Part shown: positions 1 through 7,316 of the stretch, in pieces
Numbering within the stretch: the stretch's first letter is position 1
Layout of the letters: every line of letters starts with the position of its first letter
NCBI GenBank assembly: GCA_017551705.1
Contig: JAFZLA010000063.1
Coordinates: 1-46,668 of the forward strand
Direction of reading: 5' to 3'
DNA: 46,668 nt
Origin: Treponema sp.
GTDB taxonomy: Bacteria; Spirochaetota; Spirochaetia; Treponematales; Treponemataceae
Notes under the pieces: generated by a model
Database searches by the model: none
What the model was told of the DNA's origin: nothing
Seen by the model: the letters and a program-made list of their open reading frames with translations, nothing else
Position numbers and translations under genes: made by a program

Positions 1-1
1 G

Positions 2-238
2 GCGTGCCTGGCGGCCAAGCGCGTTGTGGTCAGCGGAGTCGTCGACGACTGCTGCGTTCTTGCCACAGTGTTTGAATTGATTGACGCGGGCGTTTACACC
101 GTTTATTTGACCGACGCGACGAGCGGACTGGACAAAGAAAAGGCCGCCGCCACCGAGCTTACGCTTAGCGGCCTGGCTCCGCTTCATGTAAAATTGATGA
201 CGACAAAGGATTACATTGAAGAAAGCGCGTCATTTTGA
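2..238 (+). CDS. Isochorismatase-family cysteine hydrolase, C-terminal part
   Basis: The window opens inside this gene, so only the last 78 codons are seen. The frame reads through from base 2 without a start; the GTG at 26 is internal. The stretch VVVSGVVDDCCVLAT followed by an alanine/valine-rich helix and a VYLTDATSG segment matches the core of the isochorismatase/nicotinamidase fold. In that fold the catalytic cysteine follows a GVxxDxCV-type turn, here the DDCCV cysteine pair. Family members hydrolyse amides or esters such as nicotinamide. Which substrate applies cannot be told without the N-terminal half, which carries the catalytic Asp and Lys. The family call is firm; nicotinamidase is only one possibility. 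Confidence 0.8.
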   Translation, partial: ACLAAKRVVVSGVVDDCCVLATVFELIDAGVYTVYLTDATSGLDKEKAAATELTLSGLAPLHVKLMTTKDYIEESASF

Positions 239-356
239 CTCACTTTTGGGCATAAAAAAGGCCCATGCGTCATTCTGACGCGCAGGTCCCCTACGTTATA
301 CCTTAAAAACTAATAAAATTCCCTCAAATCGTCAAGAAAAATCGTAAAAATTCCGC

Positions 357-386
357 AAAAAGGCCGCTTTTTGGCTTTTTTTGACG
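357..386 (+). terminator. Candidate intrinsic terminator after the hydrolase
   Basis: AAAAAGGCC at 357-365 can pair with GGCTTTTTT at 373-381 with one mismatch, and a T-rich run follows. The stem is short and A+T rich, so this is a weak call. It would separate the hydrolase from the downstream sigma-factor promoter. Confidence 0.35.
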
Positions 387-419
387 AATTTTTTATTTTT
401 TTGCAAAATTTGGCAAAGT

Positions 420-435
420 TGGCACAGTTCTTGCT
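420..435 (+). promoter_or_regulatory. Sigma-54 (RpoN) type -24/-12 promoter
   Basis: TGGCAC at 420-425, five bases, then TTGCT at 431-435. The GG and GC dinucleotides start exactly 12 bases apart (421 and 433), as in the RpoN consensus TGGCACG-N4-TTGCW. Only the G after TGGCAC is not matched. A start about 12 bases downstream would give a short leader containing GAGGGG at 458-463, six bases before the ATG at 470. No enhancer-binding site was identified. Confidence 0.75.
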
Positions 436-469
436 ACAGTTCTATCAAAACAAATACGAGGGGTAAAAA

Positions 470-1309
470 ATGGCCAGCGACAACATCCTTTCTATGTATC
501 TCAAAGAAATTAACAAGATTCCGCTTTTGACAAAGGAAGAGGAAAACGACCTTGCCGCAAAGGCCAAAGCCGGAGACCAAGCCGCCCGCCAAAAAATCGC
601 CACAGCCAACTTGCGCTTTGTGGTCAACATCGCCAAAAAATACGGCCACAGCGGAATGGACTTGACCGACTTGATCAGCGAAGGCAACGTAGGACTGATG
701 ACAGCCATCGACAAGTTCGACGCGCAAAAAGGCTACCGCTTTATCTCTTACGCTGTTTGGTGGATTCGCCAAAGCATTCTTAAAGCGATTTACGAAAAGA
801 AAGACGCCATCCGCCTGCCCCTCAACCGCGTGAACGAATTGATGAAAATCAAAAAGCTCAAGAAGTCCCTTGGCTCCCGCAAGACGGAGGAACAGGAAAT
901 CAAGGAAGTCGCCTCGGCTCTCAACATGGAACAGGAGACAGTGCGCGACCTTTTGGCCATCAGCCAAGAAATGATTTCTTTGGACATGAACGTTCAGTCA
1001 AAGCCCGACGAAGCTTCTACATTCGGAGACTTTGTGGAAGACACCCGCTACGACGGCCCCGAAGCCGGCTCGCTCAACAACGCGATGAAGCGCGAAGTTC
1101 GCGACGTGCTTGACACTCTAAAGCCAAAGGAAGCCGAAGTTATCAGACTGCGCTACGGCTTGGACGGAGACGAGCCGATGTCGCTCAAAGAAGTGGGAGA
1201 CATTTGCAAGCTTACAAAAGAGCGCATCCGCCAAATCGAAAAGAACGCCATCGAGCGCGCAAGAATCCCGGCGGCCTCGCGCCACTTGCAAGCCTACATC
1301 GCCGCTTAG
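470..1309 (+). CDS. RNA polymerase sigma factor, group 2 sigma-70 (RpoS/RpoD-like)
   Basis: A 279-residue sigma-70 family protein with regions 1.2 (about residues 4-38), 2 (about 43-113, with DLISEGNVGLMTAIDKFD and the aromatic FISYAVWWIRQSI core-binding and -10 melting segment), 3 (about 115-200) and 4 (about 210-275, with a helix-turn-helix ending KERIRQIEKNAIERAR). It lacks the long N-terminal region 1.1 and the nonconserved insert of a housekeeping RpoD. Its size fits an alternative group 2 factor such as RpoS. The start is supported by GAGGGG six bases upstream. It is preceded by a -24/-12 promoter, so its expression probably depends on RpoN. Which stress or growth-phase genes it controls is not visible here. 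Confidence 0.9.
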   Translation: MASDNILSMYLKEINKIPLLTKEEENDLAAKAKAGDQAARQKIATANLRFVVNIAKKYGHSGMDLTDLISEGNVGLMTAIDKFDAQKGYRFISYAVWWIRQSILKAIYEKKDAIRLPLNRVNELMKIKKLKKSLGSRKTEEQEIKEVASALNMEQETVRDLLAISQEMISLDMNVQSKPDEASTFGDFVEDTRYDGPEAGSLNNAMKREVRDVLDTLKPKEAEVIRLRYGLDGDEPMSLKEVGDICKLTKERIRQIEKNAIERARIPAASRHLQAYIAA

Positions 1310-1329
1310 TTGCAATTGTTGGCAAGACC

Positions 1330-2010
1330 TCAAAGCGCGGGCAAAATTTTTGGCAAATCGTAAACAGATTCTATTCTAACCGTACGGCCTGGATGCGGAG
1401 GATTTTCTCCGCTTAGAGCCGCGCTGTCGGGACTTAAATGGGTTCCATTTTTGTTGCCCACCAAAAGCGCGGTTCCGCCCAAGGCCTCAAAGCCGTCCGT
1501 GTACTTGTATTGGTCGTCCAAAAAAATTGTGTCGTCTATGCTTCCGCCGATTTTTTGCATCGCAAGCTTGTAGCCAAAGGGATAAGGCTTTCCGCGCAAG
1601 TTGCAGTCGCGAATGTCTATGACGGCGGAAAACAAGTCTGTCACTCCAAGTTTTTTTAAGACACGGTCGGCGTGTTCGCGCGGCGCGTTTGTCAAAATAA
1701 TTTTGTTTTGTTCGATTGATTCCAAAAAAGGCCGCAGGGCTGGGTCGGGCATCAGCTCGTCCGCTTCGTTGTCGGGATGAACTTTTTTAAAGTACGCCTC
1801 GACACCTTTAAGGCCTTCGCTGCGAAGCCATTCAAGGGTTGTGCTAAAGCGCGGCAAATTCTTTTTGCGCAAGGCTACGGCTGCCTCCATGTCCACGCCC
1901 CAAAAGTCCGCCACAGCTTCCATCATGCGCCGCGTGATGCCTGCGTCCATCGCGCTGGTGGGAGAATAAAGGGTGTTGTCCAAGTCAAAGATTATGTTTT
2001 TTACAATCAT
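1330..2010 (-). CDS. HAD-superfamily hydrolase, pyrimidine 5'-nucleotidase-like
   Basis: A 226-residue HAD phosphatase. Motif I is FDLDNTLY with Asp9 as nucleophile and Asp11 as acid/base. Motif II is ILTNA, motif III is the Lys in GKPYPFGY, and motif IV is IFLDDQ. The DLDNTLY form together with a helical cap after motif I is typical of the SDT1/Phm8 pyrimidine 5'-nucleotidase branch, so dephosphorylation of a nucleoside monophosphate is likely but not proven. Its ATG overlaps the stop of the preceding gene by the sequence ATGA, suggesting translational coupling as the last gene of a three-gene chain. It converges on the sigma-factor gene with only 20 bases between the stops and no clear terminator. 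Confidence 0.85.
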   Translation of the reverse strand: MIVKNIIFDLDNTLYSPTSAMDAGITRRMMEAVADFWGVDMEAAVALRKKNLPRFSTTLEWLRSEGLKGVEAYFKKVHPDNEADELMPDPALRPFLESIEQNKIILTNAPREHADRVLKKLGVTDLFSAVIDIRDCNLRGKPYPFGYKLAMQKIGGSIDDTIFLDDQYKYTDGFEALGGTALLVGNKNGTHLSPDSAALSGENPPHPGRTVRIESVYDLPKILPAL

Positions 2011-2900
2011 TTGATTTTTGCCTTTTTTTCGACAAAGACTCTTTTTTTAATCTTTGCGGGATGCAAGGCGTATTCGTAAAGGGTGTAGCCTTTTTCGTTT
2101 ACCGCTTTTACAAACTGCATATAGGGAGTGCCAGGAATGGCGGCTTCGGCGGCGGCGATGCTGGCGTTGTAGGCGTCCATGTCGTTTTCTTCCAACTGCA
2201 TTTGCGCGATAAAAATGTTGGCAAAATATTTTTCGTAATTGTTGGAAGCGGTGTCGATGGCCTTTTGGTAAATGCGCTTGGCCTTGACCTTGGCGCCGGT
2301 AAGAACCTCCGAAACGTTGTAGTAAAACTGGCCCGCGTTAAGGTAGACGACGCAATTGTCGGGGTCGGTCTCCAGCATTTTGTCGTAAACTTTTTTTTCT
2401 TGCAAGCCAAGCTTTATCATTTGGCCGCGCTTCATGTATTGCATGGTGGAATTGATCAAGTCGAACGACGACAACTTTAGGTAGGCGTTTTGCGTGTCAA
2501 AAGGATGCGCCTCGTTCCACTCCATGATTTTGTCAAACTGCGCGGTTATCATCGGCTGGAGCCCTTCCATGTTGGGATCGGTCTCCCACAAGTATTGCCA
2601 GCGTTCCAAAGTAAGAAGGTTGTCAAAAGTAAGCCGCGCCTCGTCTCCGATTTTGGACTGAATTTCATCAGACAAAATTTTGTTGTGGTATTCTTCCAAA
2701 AACCTTTGCGAAGAAAGATAGTCGGGCTGCTTGCGGGATTCAGCCCTCATGTCGTATATTTGGGCCAGCAAAGTTTTTTCGTAATCGCTAAAGTCGCCGG
2801 CCCAAGCGGCGGAGGAGCAAGCAAGAGCAAAGCCGGCCGCCAAGACAGAGATGATTTTTTTGCAAAAGCGGACGCGCCGCGATTTTTTTATGAGCGTCAT
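2007..2900 (-). CDS. Secreted helical (TPR-like) protein, paralogue of the gene upstream
   Basis: A 297-residue exported protein of unknown function. A basic N-terminus and hydrophobic stretch end near residues 28-34; either an ALAC relaxed lipobox or signal peptidase I cleavage at AWA is possible. The rest is alpha-helical, with TPR-like spacing in the second half (VYLNAGQFYYNVSEV, AKRIYQKAID, YEKYFANIFIAQMQLEENDM). It aligns along its length with the product of the preceding gene. Shared landmarks are an N-terminal YE(K/N)(T/S)L, a central (D/E)ARL(T/A)(F/Y)(D/E)NL, EKKVYD, and a final (I/L)(F/Y)EYA. It overlaps both neighbours by four bases (ATGA), so the three genes form one translational unit. 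Confidence 0.75.
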   Translation of the reverse strand: MTLIKKSRRVRFCKKIISVLAAGFALACSSAAWAGDFSDYEKTLLAQIYDMRAESRKQPDYLSSQRFLEEYHNKILSDEIQSKIGDEARLTFDNLLTLERWQYLWETDPNMEGLQPMITAQFDKIMEWNEAHPFDTQNAYLKLSSFDLINSTMQYMKRGQMIKLGLQEKKVYDKMLETDPDNCVVYLNAGQFYYNVSEVLTGAKVKAKRIYQKAIDTASNNYEKYFANIFIAQMQLEENDMDAYNASIAAAEAAIPGTPYMQFVKAVNEKGYTLYEYALHPAKIKKRVFVEKKAKIK

Positions 2901-3739
2901 TTTTTTCCGTAGTACTTGTTGACTTTGGACATAACCTTGTCCTTGTCGTCGGCGTATTCAAAAATGTCGCAGCCGGCCTTGTTGACCCTGCGGACAAAAT
3001 CCGTGTAAATATTTGACGGCGAGATTGCGTCGGCCCTGTCCAACAATTTTAGGCAAGCGTCCAAGTTGCCCCTTTTAAATTCCATTTGCGAAAGGTAGGC
3101 CCAGCCAAAAAACTTTTCGTAGTCGCTCGGGCCATTTTGCGCCGCAAAGCTAAAATAATCCTTGGCCTTGGAATCGCTTCCTCCGCCAATTGCCGGAGCA
3201 AAGGCGTACCAAAGCCCCGCGTTTATGTACAAAAGCCCCTTGTCGCATTTGGCGGCGATTAGGGAATCGTAGACTTTTTTTTCTTCCAAGCCAAACGAAA
3301 TTTTTTTGGAATACTTCATAAGGGGCATGGCCGTGTTTATCACTTCGTAGGCGCTAAGACTGTACCACTGGTTGCGCGAATCCACGGGGTGGCTGTCATT
3401 CCACGCGGCAGTCTTTTGGAATTGGTCCAAAATAAATTTGTCGTTGGCTTTTGCCGTCGCGTCAAGCTCCCACATGTAATGGTATTGCTCCACGACAAAA
3501 AGGTTTTCGTAAGCCAGCCGCGCTTCGTCGCAAACCTGCCCTTCTTTTATTGAAGAAAAAAAGTCGGCGCGCTTTTGGGCCAGCCAGTCCAACGCCGCCC
3601 GCTCGTCCTTTTGCGACCTGGACTCCAAGCGTATTTGCAAAACGCCGCCCACAAGCGAATTTTCGTACTCTGTCCATTCAGCGCCAAACGCCGCCGCCGC
3701 CAAAAAAGCCGCAAACGCCGCCGCCACAAACTTGTTCAT
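2897..3739 (-). CDS. Secreted helical (TPR-like) protein, first gene of the tandem pair
   Basis: A 280-residue exported protein of unknown function. The start at 3739 is chosen because MNKFVAAAFAAFLAAAAFGA is a classical signal peptide with an AFGA cleavage site; the upstream extension to 3823 is low complexity and has no signal sequence. There is no Shine-Dalgarno. A good promoter lies so close that the mRNA is probably leaderless (3740-3774). The mature part has the EKKVYD, LYINAGLWYA and YEKFFGWAYLSQMEFKRGNLDACLKLLDRAD landmarks shared with its downstream paralogue and resembles TPR hairpins. The pair probably arose by tandem duplication. A periplasmic partner role, as for TPR proteins in TRAP-type transport, is possible but not supported by neighbours. 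Confidence 0.75.
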   Translation of the reverse strand: MNKFVAAAFAAFLAAAAFGAEWTEYENSLVGGVLQIRLESRSQKDERAALDWLAQKRADFFSSIKEGQVCDEARLAYENLFVVEQYHYMWELDATAKANDKFILDQFQKTAAWNDSHPVDSRNQWYSLSAYEVINTAMPLMKYSKKISFGLEEKKVYDSLIAAKCDKGLLYINAGLWYAFAPAIGGGSDSKAKDYFSFAAQNGPSDYEKFFGWAYLSQMEFKRGNLDACLKLLDRADAISPSNIYTDFVRRVNKAGCDIFEYADDKDKVMSKVNKYYGKK

Positions 3740-3774
3740 ACTATTATAATAAATTAAAGCGGGAATAGTTTCAA
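3740..3774 (-). promoter_or_regulatory. Promoter of the tandem secreted-protein operon, leaderless type
   Basis: Minus strand: TTGAAA (3774-3769), 17 bases, TATTAT (3751-3746), then six bases to the ATG. An overlapping TATAAT (3748-3743) would need a 20-base spacer. With either box the transcript would start at or inside the start codon. Confidence 0.6.
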
Positions 3775-3944
3775 CAGGCGGGGGGGAAAGGAGACAAAAG
3801 TTTAGGGGCGTTTCCGCCGCCAAGTCGGCGGCCGGGCTGCTACAGATTCCGCTTTCGTTCCATTGCTCCGCTCGCTTTGCTCTCTACGCAACGCTCCGCG
3901 TCTTCCGCATCCCTAACGCGGGGGATGATAGGACGCTCTAAAAC

Positions 3945-4727
3945 TTAGAAAACAAGAGTTATTTGCTTTTCCTGCCCATCTCGAATTATTGTCATATTCC
4001 ATACATCACCAGCATTCGCGGTTCTTCTAAACTCTATAAAGTCTTCGGCAGAAAGAAAACCCCGTCCATTAACTTTCGTAATAATATCACCATGAAAAAG
4101 ATTTGCATAATAAGCCGCTGTATACTTATATACAATATTTATAAGACAACCCGTATTCTGTTTAAACAAATCCCTATCCCTCTGTGTTAAATTACAAACA
4201 GAAAAACCTGGCTTGTACAGAATTTTAGAATTCTCAGGAATCTGCACAAACAAGTAAGCCTCATAATCATAACGAGCCACCGAATATGAATGTGTTGAAT
4301 ACGAAGTTGTAGTATATGAATTTATAAAACCATTCGCACTGGTATATGTATGATAATTCGTATGAGGAAGAGAATAAACACCACTTCGAGTATCCGTATA
4401 GTTTCTAGACCAAATCGCAATTTTCGCCCGTTTTGTCTTACAAAGACTAGTTAATGCTGCTGTAATTTCAGCCCCTCCCAATTCCGCTCCATTAAAACCC
4501 GTGTCTCCAATACACCAATACCATTTGGATGAAACCTCTCTAAATTTCGACACAATATCTGAGGTTTGTATTACTATTGGAGATTCCCCTTCTGTCAAAT
4601 ATGATTCTTCAGGAAAGAAATTATCTTCTTGCCAAGGAGTATAATAATCTGCAAATCCAGTTGTTCCGCAACTGGCAAACAGCAGGGAAACAAAAAGGAA
4701 GGCAAAAAAATAAACAACCCTTTTCAT
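3945..4727 (-). CDS. Lipoprotein with C-terminal PDZ domain
   Basis: A 260-residue lipoprotein. Residues 1-20 form a signal peptide with lipobox FASC and Cys20 as the lipid-modified residue. The middle is rich in Tyr, Ser and Thr (YTDTRSG to SYSVARYDYEAYLFV). The last 50 residues, HGDIITKVNGRGFLSAEDFIEF through the QITLVF end, read as a PDZ domain with the usual GDII.KVNG turn. No protease domain is attached, so it is more likely a binding or scaffold protein than an enzyme. It starts four bases after the yqaE stop, and its AGGAG Shine-Dalgarno lies inside the yqaE tail, so the two are probably co-translated. Codon usage is A+T rich, unlike the flanking core genes. Confidence 0.8.
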   Translation of the reverse strand: MKRVVYFFAFLFVSLLFASCGTTGFADYYTPWQEDNFFPEESYLTEGESPIVIQTSDIVSKFREVSSKWYWCIGDTGFNGAELGGAEITAALTSLCKTKRAKIAIWSRNYTDTRSGVYSLPHTNYHTYTSANGFINSYTTTSYSTHSYSVARYDYEAYLFVQIPENSKILYKPGFSVCNLTQRDRDLFKQNTGCLINIVYKYTAAYYANLFHGDIITKVNGRGFLSAEDFIEFRRTANAGDVWNMTIIRDGQEKQITLVF

Positions 4728-4731
4728 AAAA

Positions 4732-4890
4732 CTATTTCTCCTCTGCGTTATTTACAACCAACGCTCCGATTACGCCCGGCACCCAGCCGCAGCATGTAAG
4801 CAGCGTGACAATCAAAATCGACCCACAGCCTTTGTCCAAGACTGCCAGCGGCGGAAAAATTATGCATAATAAAACGCGACCTAAACTCAT
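4732..4890 (-). CDS. YqaE/Pmp3 (UPF0057) family small membrane protein
   Basis: A 52-residue protein found by reading the gap between two larger genes. It starts MSLGRVLLCIIFPPLAVL and continues DKGCGSILIVTLLTCCGW then VPGVIGALVV. The PPLAV(L/F) segment, the G(C/V)G turn, and LLTCCGWVPG(V/I)IHA-like second helix are the hallmark of the Pmp3/YqaE family. These are two-helix proteolipids linked to membrane-potential and salt or cold stress responses. AAAGGA lies seven bases before the ATG, and TATAAT sits at 4914-4909, so it may have its own promoter downstream of the CoiA-like gene. The residue after the second helix is Ala rather than the common His, a minor variation. Confidence 0.88.
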   Translation of the reverse strand: MSLGRVLLCIIFPPLAVLDKGCGSILIVTLLTCCGWVPGVIGALVVNNAEEK

Positions 4891-4897
4891 AGACACA

Positions 4898-4914
4898 TCC
4901 TTTCAAATATTATA
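4898..4914 (-). promoter_or_regulatory. -10 box and Shine-Dalgarno of yqaE
   Basis: TATAAT at 4914-4909 and AAAGGA at 4903-4898 (minus strand), seven bases before the ATG at 4890. No convincing -35 is seen; that region lies inside the end of the CoiA-like gene. Confidence 0.5.
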
Positions 4915-4922
4915 GCACAAAA

Positions 4923-5936
4923 CTAGCGCCTTTTTCTATAATGATAAGAATTTCTTTTTGAACGATAACTAGACTGTCTCAATGAAGATTGCGAAGAAAC
5001 ATGTCCTACTAATGACGCTCCCAGACTATATGCCATCCTCAGAAAAACTTTATATTGAAAACGAATTGCCTCATTTATCCTATTCATGAATGATTCTGCA
5101 TACCCCTTGAACTCACTCGCAAACGCAACTTTATTTAAATTTACAAAAATCCGCTGCATTAACATCTGATGATTTTCATCCCTCAAAAGCATTCCACATC
5201 TAATACAACCATGCTCTCTGTCGTCAAGACAATTATGACAATGCAAACAAAACTCCAAAGGCACAAACCTGGCTAATTCATTTGAACTCCGTGCAATTAT
5301 AGGACAAGCGATGGATTGTCCATCCCCTATTGGAATCGGCAATCCGAATTGCTGAATAGATAATTTTTTCTGCTCAATCAGATCTAAATCGGCATCATAT
5401 ACCCAACTGAAATTGTCAACATTACATAATTCTTGTTTCAAAGTTTCTTTATCAATCATTTGATCATGAAACCTTGACAAATTAATTTCAATTGATGAAA
5501 TTTTCATATTTCTTATCTTGCGTTTTTTCTCATCGTCAACAGCGTGAGTTACAAAAATTTCGACAATAAACTGTCTTCCATCACAATTCACAATGATATC
5601 AGGAATAATTTCGTCCAACCGTTTCTCCAACACCACAGAATCTATTTTATACTTCACAGGAACTCCATTCTTCTTAAATGTAAAAGACTGCAATTCCAAG
5701 AATACATCCTTTCCCATATAATGCAAAGCAGATTGATAGCCATGCTCGCAATCAAACCCTTTGCTTTTATGCGCAAAACAATGAGCGTTTTTATCCCCTT
5801 GCCTTGCAACCAAAGGTTGATGACACCCCGGACAAAAACATTCGCAAGCAAGACCATTTTTTGCTTCATCTATATACACAAGCTTATTATCTTTATTCAA
5901 ACCGCAAGGTAATTTCACTTTATTTTCCATAATCAC
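4923..5936 (-). CDS. CoiA-like nuclease-fold protein with zinc-finger motifs
   Basis: A 337-residue protein of the broad competence-protein CoiA-like family. Near the N-terminus, C-x-C-x-CPGC followed by HCFAH is the CoiA-type zinc motif. Next comes an H-rich linker (HYMGKDVFLE), then DIIVNCDGRQFIVEIFVTH, which has the acidic-x-acidic layout of a PD-(D/E)XK nuclease core. A second CLHC...C...CIRCG cluster lies near residue 230, and the C-terminus is basic and Ser/Arg rich. Start choice is between GTG at 5936, overlapping the upstream stop as GTGA, and ATG at 5930; AGGAGG lies just before. It is tightly joined to an RNase III-like gene. CoiA proper promotes DNA uptake recombination, but with no competence genes nearby another role is likely. 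Confidence 0.7.
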   Translation of the reverse strand: MIMENKVKLPCGLNKDNKLVYIDEAKNGLACECFCPGCHQPLVARQGDKNAHCFAHKSKGFDCEHGYQSALHYMGKDVFLELQSFTFKKNGVPVKYKIDSVVLEKRLDEIIPDIIVNCDGRQFIVEIFVTHAVDDEKKRKIRNMKISSIEINLSRFHDQMIDKETLKQELCNVDNFSWVYDADLDLIEQKKLSIQQFGLPIPIGDGQSIACPIIARSSNELARFVPLEFCLHCHNCLDDREHGCIRCGMLLRDENHQMLMQRIFVNLNKVAFASEFKGYAESFMNRINEAIRFQYKVFLRMAYSLGASLVGHVSSQSSLRQSSYRSKRNSYHYRKRR

Positions 5937-7018
5937 TTTTCCTCCTTTTGTCCATTATACGAAGTTTCTTCACCATACAAATACTTTAAGGCTGCCGCGG
6001 CTGCCAGCTGTTTTGAAACTTTCTTTGATGAATCTTTCTTTTCAAACACGCCATCCAATTCATTAAGCTCACAAGAACACGACCATACAGGATTGCCATT
6101 ATCATCATGCGATTCGGAATACACATATTTAGGAACCTGAATGATTCCTTTCTGTGCTAATTCATTCAACTGGTTAGCTGCAAGTTTCTCATCAACACTC
6201 CCTATTGCTTCCTTAATCTTATCCCTTCTAAAAATAAATTCGTAATATTTCTTAGCCGCACCTAGCATAGACCTAGCCTTTGTCGAACCATATTCAGAAT
6301 AAAAATTCCTTAAATTTAGAACATGCACAGAAAACTTTTCTTCAACAGGAGTAATATTACTAAAATCAAAATTTGATCGCATTGAGCCAATACATCCCAA
6401 AGGCAAATAGTTGGAACGCATTTGAGACTCGAACATACATCTATTCATCGCTCCATCATCAAAAAATATTGGTTTTGACCACCCACGTTTATCACACTCT
6501 TCCTCTAACAATGCAATATAATTTTCATCAAAATCAGAAATTGAAAACAATCCTTGGCAAACATCTTTAATCTTTTCATAATTCCAGCCACAGTCGATAA
6601 CTACAGCACCTACTATGGATTCAAACAAATCTTCTTTGACAGAGTCACCTTCTAAAACATTATTGTCTATATCAGATTTCCCTAAAAAAAGATATTTTTC
6701 CAAACCCAAAACTTTTATGCATTTAGCAAGTTGTTTTTTATTAACATACCAAGAACGAATTTCCGAAAGTTCGCCTTCGCTTTTTTCAGACACATACTGT
6801 CCATGATTAATTTTTCCAAACTCCTCGCTCATTGAACGGCTTACATACAAATTCAACGCAACATCACCGTAGAATTCCAAGACTTCATTATTCTCGACCC
6901 CTGGATTCTCCGCAGAATAAGATGAACGAGTAAACGCTTGAATTAGCAAACCTGGATTCTTAAAATTGTAACCTATCAAAGACTCTATCTTTGATCCGTC
7001 AAATTCTTCCAACTTCAT
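5933..7018 (-). CDS. RNase III-like double-strand RNA endonuclease, long form
   Basis: A 361-residue protein with an RNase III domain (about residues 1-155) and a double-stranded RNA binding domain (about 283-347), separated by an unusual insert of about 125 residues. Housekeeping RNase III is about 230-250 residues with a short linker. Catalytic residues are all present: Glu45, Glu48 and Asp52 in NNEVLEFYGD, and Asp130 and Glu133 in KEDLFESIVGA. It should therefore be an active metal-dependent enzyme. The ATG at 7018 is preferred over the GTG at 7051 because GGAGG (7032-7028) sits nine bases upstream and the RNase III fold starts right after. It heads an operon with the CoiA-like gene. It is A+T rich and probably accessory rather than the cell's rnc. 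Confidence 0.8.
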   Translation of the reverse strand: MKLEEFDGSKIESLIGYNFKNPGLLIQAFTRSSYSAENPGVENNEVLEFYGDVALNLYVSRSMSEEFGKINHGQYVSEKSEGELSEIRSWYVNKKQLAKCIKVLGLEKYLFLGKSDIDNNVLEGDSVKEDLFESIVGAVVIDCGWNYEKIKDVCQGLFSISDFDENYIALLEEECDKRGWSKPIFFDDGAMNRCMFESQMRSNYLPLGCIGSMRSNFDFSNITPVEEKFSVHVLNLRNFYSEYGSTKARSMLGAAKKYYEFIFRRDKIKEAIGSVDEKLAANQLNELAQKGIIQVPKYVYSESHDDNGNPVWSCSCELNELDGVFEKKDSSKKVSKQLAAAAALKYLYGEETSYNGQKEEK

Positions 7019-7316
7019 AGAAGAAACCTCCGTAAAATAAATTTCAGACACAATGCTTCTGCACTTTTTTGTGAGAAAATATTAATGTCAAAAGAGAGGT
7101 TTTTAGAAAACAGAAAATAGGAGAACTAAGAAAGCCTTAATTGCTGCGCGCAACTTGCATCGACACGCGACAATCACAAAGCAATTTTAGAACCATATCG
7201 TCGGTTCGTCAAAAAACTTCTTTTGCTAAAATATAATACCCATTTTCAAAAAAGTCAAGAAAATTATCTACCCCTCCCCATAATTTTATGCTATAATACC
7301 CATTGGAGGACGCAAA
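7019..7316. other. Intergenic region between RNase III-like gene and DUF3574-like gene
   Basis: This 298-base gap is A+T rich and holds divergent upstream regions. On the minus strand it carries GGAGG for the RNase III-like gene and a TTGACA at about 7091-7086, with no properly spaced -10 found. On the plus strand it carries two TATAATACCCATT copies and a GGAGG. I found no further ORF, RNA gene or mobile-element end. Confidence 0.5.
7232..7304 (+). repeat. Direct repeat TATAATACCCATT carrying -10 boxes
   Basis: The 13-mer TATAATACCCATT occurs at 7232-7244 and 7292-7304, 60 bases apart, each preceded by GCTA. The second copy supplies a TATAAT -10 box and leads into GGAGG and the ATG at 7317. 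Either tandem promoters or a short duplication would explain it. Neither copy has a convincing -35 at 17 bases. Confidence 0.6.

Larger units (their letters stand above)
3930..7260. other. A+T-rich accessory block
   Basis: Composition changes sharply: the PDZ lipoprotein, the CoiA-like gene and the RNase III-like gene all use many more A/T-ending codons than the genes on both sides. The embedded yqaE gene is less extreme. No integrase, transposase, tRNA or flanking direct repeat was found at the edges, so transfer is inferred from composition and gene content only. Confidence 0.6.

Noticed and set aside
434..967. Long minus-strand frames opposite the sigma factor
   Set aside because: They mirror the codon bias of the sigma-factor gene, lack ribosome-binding sites and match no family.
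3740..3823. N-terminal extension of the secreted-protein gene to 3823
   Set aside because: It would add residues before a perfect signal peptide and run through the predicted promoter.
3840..3930. Repetitive-looking GCTCCGC/CGCTTT-rich stretch as a mobile-element end or RNA gene
   Set aside because: It has no terminal inverted repeats, matching partner at the other side of the block, or recognisable RNA fold.
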